DNA of 35,318 nt from Halobacillus alkaliphilus (GTDB lineage Bacteria > Bacillota > Bacilli > Bacillales > Halobacillaceae), in assembly GCF_900113125.1 (NCBI RefSeq), contig NZ_FOOG01000041.1, forward strand, positions 1 through 35,318, given 5' to 3'. The position numbers and the translations under genes are program-made. Below are positions 8,259 through 16,017 of this stretch, piece by piece (the stretch's first letter is position 1; each line of letters begins with the position of its first letter). The notes beneath the pieces are model-generated. The model did no database searches. It saw only the letters and a program-made list of their open reading frames with translations, and was not told the DNA's origin.

Positions 8259-8316
8259 ATACTAATATAATACAAGTATAGAATAAAATCAAGATAAATT
8301 GGTATTACATTAGTAT
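8259..8316 (-). promoter_or_regulatory. Promoter of the PTS operon with two operator-like boxes
   Basis: On the minus strand TTGATT (8287-8292), a 17-nt spacer and TATATT (8264-8269) form a good sigma-A promoter 30-60 nt before the GH4 start. Box 1, ATACTAATATAATAC (8259-8273), covers the -10. Box 2, GGTATTACATTAGTAT (8301-8316), is an inverted near-copy lying just upstream of the -35. They are likely binding sites for the adjacent GntR/HutC regulator, whose relatives recognise TTGGTAT-type half sites. Confidence 0.65.
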
Positions 8317-8358
8317 AGGTAGAGAAGGTTTAATGAAATGGGTGCAATGCGAAAGGAT

Positions 8359-8388
8359 TTGCTTTATATTGGTATTAACGTGTAATAC
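8359..8388 (+). promoter_or_regulatory. GntR-gene promoter with an operator-like palindrome
   Basis: GGTATTAACGTGTAATAC (8371-8388) holds a perfect GTATTA-N5-TAATAC dyad. It overlaps a candidate promoter (TTGCTT at 8359-8364 and TGTAAT or TAATAC near 8381-8388), 29 nt before the GTG start. Its half-site matches the two boxes of the divergent operon promoter, which suggests autoregulation. Confidence 0.55.
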
Positions 8389-8416
8389 GACTATGGATAC
8401 GGAAAGGTGACTTTTA

Positions 8417-9130
8417 GTGGACAGCCATACTCCTTTATATAAACAAGTAGCAAACAAAATAAAAAATCAAATCTTAAGCGATCATCTTGATAAGGGGGAT
8501 GCCATCCCCTCTGAACAAAAGTTGGCGGATTTTTATGGCGTCAGCCGTGTAACCATTCGGCAGGCCGTTCAAACGCTGGTTAATGAGGAGATTCTTTATA
8601 AAGTACGAGGAAGCGGCACGTACGTTAAGCAGTCTAAGATTGAGCATGACATTTATCGCTTGCAAAGCTTTACAGAGGAAATGGAAAGCTTGGGCCAGAA
8701 CCCCAGCAATCAGGTGCTGGATTTTCACATGCAAACACCTGTGGAAACTATTAAAGATACCTTACAATTAAAAGATGGAGAAAAAGTATTTTTCATACGA
8801 AGGTTGCGTAGCGGGGATGGGGAGCCCATGATTCTTGAAGAAACATATATGCCGGTCTCTTTATTCCCAGACTTGTCCGTTGAGGTTATGACCCATTCAA
8901 AATATGAATACGTAGAAAAGAAAGGATACACCATTAAGGAGCGTCAGGGAGAAATCCTGCCCTTCACCCCTAAAAATGAGCTTAAAAAAACACTGCAAAT
9001 GAAGGACAATTCCTGCATACTTTCTATGAACTTATGGGCGCTGCTTGAGGATGACACGATTTTTGAATACACACGTTTGTATTTTAGAAGCGAAAAATAC
9101 ACCTTTAAATTCACATCCAAACGCTTTTAA
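8417..9130 (+). CDS. GntR/HutC-family transcriptional regulator
   Basis: 237 residues: an N-terminal winged helix-turn-helix (about 1-70, with SEQKLADFYGVSRVTIRQAV typical of GntR proteins) and a C-terminal UTRA ligand domain (about 90-235). This is the HutC branch that includes NagR/YvoA, which senses phosphorylated amino sugars, and TreR. Translation starts at a GTG with AAAGGTGA 7 nt upstream. It is divergent from the amino-sugar PTS operon, with three operator-like boxes between them, so it most likely represses that operon and its own gene until a sugar phosphate binds. The gene converges on glcF and ends at palindrome R2. Confidence 0.9.
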   Translation: MDSHTPLYKQVANKIKNQILSDHLDKGDAIPSEQKLADFYGVSRVTIRQAVQTLVNEEILYKVRGSGTYVKQSKIEHDIYRLQSFTEEMESLGQNPSNQVLDFHMQTPVETIKDTLQLKDGEKVFFIRRLRSGDGEPMILEETYMPVSLFPDLSVEVMTHSKYEYVEKKGYTIKERQGEILPFTPKNELKKTLQMKDNSCILSMNLWALLEDDTIFEYTRLYFRSEKYTFKFTSKRF

Positions 9131-9131
9131 C

Positions 9132-9187
9132 AAAAAAATCCACCTCAGGTCATCCATAATCTGGATGACCTGAGGTGGTAATTTTTT
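9132..9187. terminator. Palindromic element R2 / bidirectional terminator
   Basis: The arms CCACCTCAGGTCATCCA (9140-9156) and its complement (9162-9178) surround a 5-nt loop. There is an A7 run on the left and a T6 run on the right, so both strands read as an intrinsic terminator. It serves the GntR gene (+) and glcF (-), which converge here. Same core as the other R elements. Confidence 0.92.
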
Positions 9188-9215
9188 GCATCTTGCATTT
9201 CCCTATTGGGTTATG

Positions 9216-10526
9216 TCATTCCCACGCTGGTTCGGGATCGGCTTCCATTAATAAATCGACTAAATGAATCGACTCAATCTGATCACTCTTGCCTTCGCGT
9301 TCCACACCAAGTTTCATCTGCAGCAGACAGCCTGGATTGGACGTTACAATTCCATCCGGGTCCACTCCGCATACATCTTTCATTTTCACATCGAGAATAT
9401 CCATGGAATCTTCGTAGTTCACAATGTTATATATACCTGCTGAGCCGCAGCAGAAATTCGGACGCTCGAGTTCTTTCAGCTCAATTCCTGGTATGCTGCG
9501 AATCAGCTGAAGCGGAGCTTCCGTGACTCCCTGAACATTCGTCATATGACAGGAAGGCTGATACGTAATCGTCCGGTTCACAGGCTGATTGAACACCAGC
9601 TCATCCAACCCGGTCAGCACCTCTGAAATATCTTTGACTTTAGCTACAAATTCTAAAGCACGTTCATGCCACCGTGTGCCTTTTTCAAAAAGATGATGGT
9701 ATTCGATCAGTCTCGCTCCGCAGCCGCCCGCATTATTGACGATGAAATCAAACGTCTCCTCTTCAAAAGCTTCTATATTTTGCTTCGCAAGTTCGATGGA
9801 CGTATCAATTTTTCCTGAGTGAGCGTGCAGCGCACCACAGCAGGTCTGCGCTTCCGGCAACACGACTTCCGCCCCGCTTCGCAGCAGCAGCTCAATCGTT
9901 TTCTGATTCGATTCATAAAACACACTATCCATTATGCAGCCAGGGAAGAAAGCAACCTTTGCTGTGGCCGGACGTTTGCGAATATACCGCTTGGCGCGCT
10001 GTTCCTTACGCCGCTTCGGTGAAGGCAGGTCAGGTAAAACTTTCTCAAATTGGTCCAGATGCAGCGGAGCGATTTTCGTTAACTGAAAAGTCTGTGCCAC
10101 TTTTTGCAGTCCGGACTTCTGATACAGCCACGTGGCGTGACCGAGGGTATTCATCCACTTCGAGGACGGGAAAAAGGAATCGTATAAGAAATCTTCCGTC
10201 ACTCGTTGGGAGGTGGATTTCGCCTCGTATTCATCAATGACTCCCATCGCCCCTTCCAGAATTTCACCGTACTGAACATTGGTCGGACAAACGGTGGTAC
10301 AGGCCATACAGCCGAGGCATTTCTCAATCGGCTCCTGCAAATCCTCTACACTCGCCTTCCCTTCCGCCACCATTTTCACAAGATTGATACGGCCACGCGG
10401 GGAGTGAGTTTCTCTTTCCATTGTTTCATACGTCGGACATGCCGGTAAGCAGTAGCCGCACTGCACACAGTCGAACGTTTTGTCGTAATTCAGCTTCCTG
10501 CTTAGCGTTTGCAGATCACTACTCAT
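9216..10526 (-). CDS. glcF: Glycolate oxidase iron-sulfur subunit
   Basis: 436 residues with two 4Fe-4S ferredoxin motifs (CVQCGYCLPAC, Cys20/23/26/30, and CLGCMACTTVC, Cys70/73/76/80) followed by two CCG domains (FFPGCIMDSVFY ... CCGALHAHSG and YQPSCHMTN ... CCGSAGIYN). This is the GlcF architecture; the protein carries electrons from the flavin subunit to the membrane quinone pool. Its start overlaps the end of glcD by 8 nt, showing translational coupling. As in B. subtilis ysfCD, no separate GlcE gene is present. It ends at palindrome R2. Confidence 0.93.
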   Translation of the reverse strand: MSSDLQTLSRKLNYDKTFDCVQCGYCLPACPTYETMERETHSPRGRINLVKMVAEGKASVEDLQEPIEKCLGCMACTTVCPTNVQYGEILEGAMGVIDEYEAKSTSQRVTEDFLYDSFFPSSKWMNTLGHATWLYQKSGLQKVAQTFQLTKIAPLHLDQFEKVLPDLPSPKRRKEQRAKRYIRKRPATAKVAFFPGCIMDSVFYESNQKTIELLLRSGAEVVLPEAQTCCGALHAHSGKIDTSIELAKQNIEAFEEETFDFIVNNAGGCGARLIEYHHLFEKGTRWHERALEFVAKVKDISEVLTGLDELVFNQPVNRTITYQPSCHMTNVQGVTEAPLQLIRSIPGIELKELERPNFCCGSAGIYNIVNYEDSMDILDVKMKDVCGVDPDGIVTSNPGCLLQMKLGVEREGKSDQIESIHLVDLLMEADPEPAWE

Positions 10527-11922
10527 TGCGAAGCACCAGCTTCTGCCCTTTTTCTGCGAAAATTTTGCCCGGGTTCATAATTCCATTGGGATCCCATGCA
10601 TCTTTCATGCGCTTCATCATATCGATTCCGATTTCGCCTACTTCCATTTCCATAAACGGGGCTTTCATCGTGCCGATTCCATGTTCGCCGGAAAGTGTGC
10701 CGCCAAGCTCGATAGCCGCCTCAAACAATTCTTCCACCGCAAGCTCCGCTCTTTTCATTTCCTCCTGATCCCTCTTATCGCACAGGATGTTGGGGTGCAG
10801 ATTACCATCACCTGCATGGCCAAATACAACGACTTCTACGTCGTATTTTTCTTTGATCACCTGCAGGCGGTCAATTAAGTCTGGAATTTTACTCCGGGGC
10901 ACGGTGGCATCCTCTGACACTTTCGTCGGTTTAATTTTAGCAATCGCCGGTGAAACTTGTTTTCTGGCATGCCAGATTTTTTCAGCTTCTTCGCTAGTCT
11001 CGGGTACGACTGTTTCCCGGGCTCCGATGTTCTCCATGATTTCTTCTATTAATCGGCGCTCAATTTTCAATGTTTCCGGGTGGCCATCAAGTTCAATAAT
11101 GACAATGGCTGCCGCGTCCACAGGCAGGCCGGCCGGCTGGAAGTTTTCCACCGCTTCTATGCAAGCTTGATCCATGAACTCCATTTTGGAGGGTAGAATC
11201 CCCGATGTTAAGGTTCTTGAAATGGCCTCCGCTGCTTTTCTCACTTCGTCAAAAGAGACCATTAACGTTTGGACTGCAGGAGGTTTAGGCAGCAGCTTCA
11301 GGGTCGCTTCTGTAATCACTCCAAGCGTGCCTTCAGAACCGACAATCAGCTTCGTCAGATCGTAACCGGTTACATTTTTAATCGTATTGCCGCCCGTTCG
11401 AATCAGCTCTCCTTCCGGTGTAATTACTTTTAAACCAATGACATGATCCTTCGTTACTCCATACTTCAACCCGCGCGGACCTCCGGAGTTTTCTGCCAGG
11501 TTCCCGCCGATGGTAGCCACATGGGCACTGCTCGGATCAGGCGCATACATAAGCCCGTGCTTTTCTGCTTCTTTATTAATATTTCCGGTTAGTACACTCG
11601 GGGATACCGTTACTGTTAAATCTTCAGGACTCATTTCAATTCGTTCGGGCCATTGGGACATATCCAGTACCATGCCTCCGTGTACAGGAAGCGGACCTCC
11701 GCTTAGGCACGTCCCCTGCCCCCGGGGATAAACTGGTATGCGATATTCATTGGCTATCTTAAGTACTTCCATGACTTCTTCATTGCTTTTCGCCTGGACG
11801 ACAGCTTCTGGAAGGTGTTCTCCAAAAGAAGCATCAAAACTATAACTATAGCGGTCTGACAGGTCTGTCAAAACTTGTTTAGAAGGGATAACCTGCTTGA
11901 GCAGCTGGATCCATCTTTCCAC
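10519..11922 (-). CDS. glcD: Glycolate oxidase FAD subunit
   Basis: 467 residues of the FAD-binding PCMH plus FAD-oxidase C family. Motifs are YPRGQGTCLSGG (65-76), DPSSAHVATIGGNLAENSGG (129-148), GYDLTKLIVGSEGTLG (186-201), HAGDGNLHPN and GEHGIG (412-417). It oxidises glycolate (or a similar 2-hydroxyacid) to the 2-oxoacid. The start is GTG at 11922 with GGAGAAGG upstream. It overlaps glcF by 8 nt and forms a two-gene operon. It is a paralogue of the enzyme at 1157-2554 but clearly distinct. The AATAATTATCTGAAAA region upstream shares a 13-bp motif with the promoter of that paralogue. Confidence 0.93.
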   Translation of the reverse strand: MERWIQLLKQVIPSKQVLTDLSDRYSYSFDASFGEHLPEAVVQAKSNEEVMEVLKIANEYRIPVYPRGQGTCLSGGPLPVHGGMVLDMSQWPERIEMSPEDLTVTVSPSVLTGNINKEAEKHGLMYAPDPSSAHVATIGGNLAENSGGPRGLKYGVTKDHVIGLKVITPEGELIRTGGNTIKNVTGYDLTKLIVGSEGTLGVITEATLKLLPKPPAVQTLMVSFDEVRKAAEAISRTLTSGILPSKMEFMDQACIEAVENFQPAGLPVDAAAIVIIELDGHPETLKIERRLIEEIMENIGARETVVPETSEEAEKIWHARKQVSPAIAKIKPTKVSEDATVPRSKIPDLIDRLQVIKEKYDVEVVVFGHAGDGNLHPNILCDKRDQEEMKRAELAVEELFEAAIELGGTLSGEHGIGTMKAPFMEMEVGEIGIDMMKRMKDAWDPNGIMNPGKIFAEKGQKLVLRNE

Positions 11923-12215
11923 AAAACCTTCTCCTTTCTATGAAAACATGTCATTTTCAGATAATTATTTCTAGTAAAAAGTATAAAGGAATTTTCCATA
12001 AATTGATATAATCCCGGCGCACCTCATGGCTTTCTATAAAGGTAGATCACAGTGTGATAGAGCATACAGGAATTAAGATGCATGACATTCAGATTATTTT
12101 ATAGAAAAATTGGATATCCCTTCCAAAAGTGTCCATTTACCCAAAGACCTGGGTATACCTTTCTGATATGATAGAAAATGTTAAATATTCAAAATATTCA
12201 ATCTGGAGGTTTCTT
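11923..12215. promoter_or_regulatory. Divergent control region between glcD and the metalloprotease gene
   Basis: 293 bp without a gene. It holds the shared motif TTTTCAGATAATT (11954-11966), an extended -10 TGATATAAT reading plus (12004-12012), a perfect 13-bp dyad ATCACAGTGTGAT (12046-12058), a TACCCA-N6-TGGGTA dyad (12138-12155) and an extended -10 TGATATGAT (12164-12172), the last about 45 nt before the protease start. The TGATATGAT site is the best candidate promoter for the protease. The two dyads are candidate operators of unknown factors. Confidence 0.45.
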
Positions 12216-13949
12216 ATGAAGAAGAATAGAAAAGTTTTTTCCGCAATGGCCCTATCCGTAGGGCTGCTGGCAAGTTCAGGTTTAGGAGCGGTGAATGTTG
12301 AAGCAACTGCAAACGTTCAGGCCAAGGTCCAGGAAAGTAAACAATCCATGGGCAACCTGACAGCTCCTTCTGAATCTAAAGCATCCGAGATTGTTAAAGC
12401 AGCCGTAAAAGGACAGATTAACAGTAAACTGTCAAACTCTCAGAAAAATAATGAAAGTTACGTAGACTATCGTGTAGTAGAAGAAGCGAAAGATTATAAT
12501 GGGCAGGATTTAGTGAAGCTTCAGCAGACATATAAAGGGTACGATGTCTTCGGAAAAGTGCTGGTCAGCCAGCTGGATCAAGGGGTTATCAAAAATGCGC
12601 TCGGAGATGTAGCCAAAAATTTAAACGGTAAAAAAGGCTTAAAAGAAAAACAGAAAATCTCTAAGAAAGAAGCCGCAAGTTATGTATCGGATACATATGG
12701 TTCTGATGTTGAGCTGCTTTCAGATACAACGGTGGAAAAGGTCGTCTATGTAAATGAGAAAGATAAAGCTTCCTTTGGGTGGAAAGTAGATTTCTCTGTA
12801 GCAGCCCCTACTTTTGCCGAAGGGTTTGTCATTCTTGATACGAAAAAAGGCGACACCCTTTTACATGCTGTGAAAGAAATGGACAAAGCTCTTTCTGATG
12901 ACGCCATTCAGTATGCAAAAGGCGGCAACGGCGGGAATGGAAACGGCGGGGGCAAATCAGGTTCCAGTGCTACAGTAGTTGGTCCAATTACAGGAACCGG
13001 TGTTGATAAAAATGGAAACTCCCGTACGTTCACGGCAAGCGAAATGTCTGATGGCACTTATGAATTAGCTGATTATACAAGAGGCCAGGGGATCCTGACT
13101 TATGATGCACAGTACGCTGATTTAAATCGTGAATACCGACTTTATCCGGGTGAACTATTATCCAGTACATCTACTGCGTTTTCTGACGATGAGGGAGTCA
13201 GTGCTCACTACTTAGCAACCTCTGTTTATGAGTACTACTTAAATGAATATAACCGTAATAGTTTTGATAATAACGGTCAACAGGTGAAATCGGTCGTCCA
13301 CGCGTGGGATTCAAGTTCTACCAATGATCCGGAAAACTGGTTCAATGCTGCAAGTGTTAACGACGGCGCCATGCTCATTTACGGTGATCCGTTAGCAGGG
13401 GCTTATGATGTGGCGGGACACGAGTTTACTCATGCGATTACTTCCAGTGAGTCAGACCTCGTGTACAGCGGTGAATCAGGAGCATTAAACGAATCGATTT
13501 CGGATATATTTGGGGTAGCTATTGAAAAGAATGTAAACAATGGATCCTTTAACTGGACGATCGGAGAGCAATCCGGAGAAGTCTTCCGCAGCATGTCCGA
13601 TCCTTCATCCATTCAATTCTCATCTACTCTCGTGTACCCGGATGACTACAGTGATTACCAGAACCTTTCTTATGACAATGGCGGTGTCCATTTCAATTCC
13701 AGCATCATTAATAAAGCTGCTTACCTTCTTGCAGCAGGTGGAAGTCATAATGGCGTAAGCGTACAAGGTATTGGAGAAGAGAAAGTATTTGATCTCTTCT
13801 ATTATGCTAACGTAGATTTATTAACAGCCGATTCTACATTTGAAGATTTACGTAACGCGGTCGAAACCGTAGCCGTAGATCTATACGGCAGCAGTTCTTC
13901 CGAATTTCAGGCGGTAACCGCTGCGTTCGATGCCACATTAATTCCATAA
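12216..13949 (+). CDS. Secreted thermolysin-like neutral metalloprotease (M4), preproenzyme
   Basis: 577 residues. A signal peptide (about 1-27, MKKN... with a hydrophobic core) is followed by the FTP/PepSY propeptide (to about residue 230), a Gly/Asn-rich stretch (GGNGGNGNGGGKSGSS) and the M4 catalytic and C-terminal domains. Zinc ligands are His402 and His406 in HEFTH and Glu426 in GALNESISD, exactly the 24-residue spacing of thermolysin. The proton-donor His lies in NGGVHFNSS (His492). It is exported and digests proteins outside the cell. The ATG at 12216 has GGAGG 6 nt upstream; an upstream in-frame ATG at 12129 would hide the signal peptide and cross the promoter. The glycine-rich junction before the mature enzyme is unusual for the family. 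Confidence 0.95.
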   Translation: MKKNRKVFSAMALSVGLLASSGLGAVNVEATANVQAKVQESKQSMGNLTAPSESKASEIVKAAVKGQINSKLSNSQKNNESYVDYRVVEEAKDYNGQDLVKLQQTYKGYDVFGKVLVSQLDQGVIKNALGDVAKNLNGKKGLKEKQKISKKEAASYVSDTYGSDVELLSDTTVEKVVYVNEKDKASFGWKVDFSVAAPTFAEGFVILDTKKGDTLLHAVKEMDKALSDDAIQYAKGGNGGNGNGGGKSGSSATVVGPITGTGVDKNGNSRTFTASEMSDGTYELADYTRGQGILTYDAQYADLNREYRLYPGELLSSTSTAFSDDEGVSAHYLATSVYEYYLNEYNRNSFDNNGQQVKSVVHAWDSSSTNDPENWFNAASVNDGAMLIYGDPLAGAYDVAGHEFTHAITSSESDLVYSGESGALNESISDIFGVAIEKNVNNGSFNWTIGEQSGEVFRSMSDPSSIQFSSTLVYPDDYSDYQNLSYDNGGVHFNSSIINKAAYLLAAGGSHNGVSVQGIGEEKVFDLFYYANVDLLTADSTFEDLRNAVETVAVDLYGSSSSEFQAVTAAFDATLIP

Positions 13950-13960
13950 TCATCTCTATA

Positions 13961-13996
13961 GAAAAGCACCAGCGCAACAGAGCGCCGGTGCTTTTC
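13961..13996 (+). terminator. Intrinsic terminator of the metalloprotease gene
   Basis: GAAAAGCACC-A-GCGC paired with GCGC-C-GGTGCTTTTC around a 6-nt loop, giving fourteen base pairs and one mismatch, with TTTTCTTACATTTTG downstream. The gene therefore has its own terminator in addition to palindrome R3, 10 nt further on. Confidence 0.85.
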
Positions 13997-14005
13997 TTAC
14001 ATTTT

Positions 14006-14050
14006 GTTCCACCTCAGGTCATCCAGAATCTGGATGACCTGAGGTGGAAC
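14006..14050. repeat. Palindromic element R3 (perfect, no T-tract)
   Basis: A perfect palindrome with 22-bp arms (14006-14027 and 14029-14050) and the same core as R1 and R2, but with outer bases GTTCC/GGAAC. The plus-strand tail is TTATTCCC and the minus-strand tail AAAATG, so neither strand has a normal terminator T-tract. It lies between the convergent M4 protease and GH42 genes. Confidence 0.92.
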
Positions 14051-14064
14051 TTATTCCCTTTTCT

Positions 14065-16017
14065 TTACCTTTTTATTATTTCGCTTGCGTAAGGTTGCAG
14101 CTGCATACCATCGAAGCTTTTCACATAGGGACTGTGGTTCATAACGAATAGATAGCTAGTACCATCCACTTTCCGTCGATATACCTCTACATCTTCAGGA
14201 GAATCGATATACTCAATCTGCAGTTCTTCAAGAATCTGCTCTGCCATCTGATCAAGAGGAGCTTCGTTTAATCCGCCGCCGATATAATAGACGCTTCCTT
14301 TACCGACTTCATTCTTCGTTACTGCGGCATAGTTTTCATAGAATTGATCCTCATAATGGTAGAGAACCTCCGCTGTTTCAGCCACAAGCAGATCCCTCCA
14401 CACAGAAACTGTGCCACTCGTCTGAGCAAAATCACCTTCACCTTTTAGCTCAATGGCATGCTCTTTCGTCAGCGATTCGATTTCTTCCACACGTACACCA
14501 GTAAGGTCGCGCACCAATCCTGGGAGCACTTCACCAAGCCTAAGATTGTTGTCTTTTCCCTTCAACCCGGTCCGGAAAGAGAATAGGACGGTGCCTCCGT
14601 CAGCCGCAAACGAACGCAGACGCTCCGCCAGCGATTCGTCCATCATTTGCATCACAGGTACCACGACTATCTTATACTGCGATAAATCCCGATCGGCAGG
14701 AATTACATCAATCGGAATATTCCGCTTATAAAACGGGCGGTACATCCGCAACAACTCTTCATTAAAGTCGAAATCTTTACTTTGAATCTGCGAGCGCCAC
14801 GACCAGATATTATCATAATCGTATAAAACCGCTGCTTTAGATTCAATTCGAGATTCCAGTACGCGCTCATACTGCTGAATATCTGTAAATAACGACTGGA
14901 CTTCTTTATATTTCCGCCCGTACACATTATCATGATCCACTACCCCGTAGCAGAACTGCTCCGCGCCTTTAGTCATACCGCGCCAGCGGAAATACAGCAG
15001 GTTGTTACAGCCATGAGCAAACGCCTGATAAGACCACATCTTTGCCTGATTCGGCCTCGGGAGATAACCAATAACATCATGACCCTGCGCACCCATCAAC
15101 TCTTCTACAATCCAGTAGTTCTGATCCTTGAGACCGCGGTTAAAGTCATGTGTCATCGCAATCGCTTCCGGCGGGACCGGTTTTTCCAATCCACCCCAGA
15201 CCGGATAGTTGTCATAAGAGACATAGTCCATCGGCTTCACATTTTCCGCATGGTCAAACCATTTATCGAAAAATCCACCAGAAACGTTCGTGGTTACATC
15301 TTGATGCCTGCCTTTTGCTTTCCTGACGATCTCCGTCATTTCATGAGTAAAACTGTTCACAGAAAACGAACGAAAACGGGCCCATTCCAATTTCAGACTC
15401 GGATTGTGAGTCGTCACAGTCGGCTTCGGCGCAGGGATTTCTGAGAAGTCATTGTACGTCTGCCCCCAGAAAATCGTACCCCATTCCTCATTCAAAGCCG
15501 CAACAGATGAATATTTTTCGGCCAGGTACTGTTGGAACTTACGGTGACACTGGTCACAGTAGCACATATCACTGTTTTCATGACCAAATTCATTATCGAT
15601 CTGCCAGGATATAATCGCTTCTTCGCTGCTGTAGTGCTCGACCAGCTTACGCGTAATCCTTCCGGCATATTCCCGGTAAACATCGGAGTTAAAGCAATAT
15701 TGACGGCGCCCTCCGAACACGCGGGTCTGTCCATTCTCATCTTCTGATAAAATAGAAGGTTCTTTATGAGCAAGCCAGGCTGGAAAAGTAGCCGTTGGCG
15801 TGCCGAACATCACGTTCAGTCCCTGCTCTTTCACTTTTTCAATTACATGATCGAAATAAGAAAAATCAAACTGCCCTTCTTCCGGCTCCATTAAATGCCA
15901 TGCAAATTCGCCGATCCTTACGATGTTCGCTCCGAGGTCTTTTATGCCTCGAAGATCTTCATCAATCATTTCTTTTGGCCAATGTTCCGGGTAGTAATCT
16001 ACACCTAAGTACGTCAT
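14065..16017 (-). CDS. GH42 beta-galactosidase
   Basis: A 650-residue cytoplasmic enzyme (no signal peptide) with the GH42 TIM barrel, trimerisation and C-terminal domains. The acid/base is Glu143 in WQIDNEFG and the nucleophile is probably Glu305 in WIVEELMG. Cys108, Cys152, Cys154 and Cys157 match the structural zinc cluster of family members. It cleaves terminal beta-galactosides to release galactose. The ATG abuts the stop of the mutarotase-like gene with no spacer. It is the last gene of the galactoside operon and supplies the beta-linked activity that complements the GH36 enzyme. Its message ends at R3, which lacks a T-tract on this strand. Confidence 0.95.
   Translation of the reverse strand: MTYLGVDYYPEHWPKEMIDEDLRGIKDLGANIVRIGEFAWHLMEPEEGQFDFSYFDHVIEKVKEQGLNVMFGTPTATFPAWLAHKEPSILSEDENGQTRVFGGRRQYCFNSDVYREYAGRITRKLVEHYSSEEAIISWQIDNEFGHENSDMCYCDQCHRKFQQYLAEKYSSVAALNEEWGTIFWGQTYNDFSEIPAPKPTVTTHNPSLKLEWARFRSFSVNSFTHEMTEIVRKAKGRHQDVTTNVSGGFFDKWFDHAENVKPMDYVSYDNYPVWGGLEKPVPPEAIAMTHDFNRGLKDQNYWIVEELMGAQGHDVIGYLPRPNQAKMWSYQAFAHGCNNLLYFRWRGMTKGAEQFCYGVVDHDNVYGRKYKEVQSLFTDIQQYERVLESRIESKAAVLYDYDNIWSWRSQIQSKDFDFNEELLRMYRPFYKRNIPIDVIPADRDLSQYKIVVVPVMQMMDESLAERLRSFAADGGTVLFSFRTGLKGKDNNLRLGEVLPGLVRDLTGVRVEEIESLTKEHAIELKGEGDFAQTSGTVSVWRDLLVAETAEVLYHYEDQFYENYAAVTKNEVGKGSVYYIGGGLNEAPLDQMAEQILEELQIEYIDSPEDVEVYRRKVDGTSYLFVMNHSPYVKSFDGMQLQPYASEIIKR

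Noticed and set aside
8233-8292. 20-residue N-terminal extension of the GH4 protein
   Set aside because: It would run through the -10 element and operator-like box, and the family NAD-binding motif starts right after the downstream ATG with a good ribosome binding site.
12046-12058. ATCACAGTGTGAT as an E. coli-type CRP site
   Set aside because: Spacing does not match the 22-bp CRP site, and cAMP-CRP control of this kind is not expected in Bacillaceae. Kept only as an unassigned dyad.
12129-12215. 29-residue N-terminal extension of the metalloprotease
   Set aside because: It would bury the signal peptide and overlaps the promoter; the ATG at 12216 has a proper GGAGG site.
14932-15444. 170-codon plus-strand frame inside the GH42 gene
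   Set aside because: Antisense shadow; the GH42 catalytic motifs on the other strand are clear and no start signal is present.
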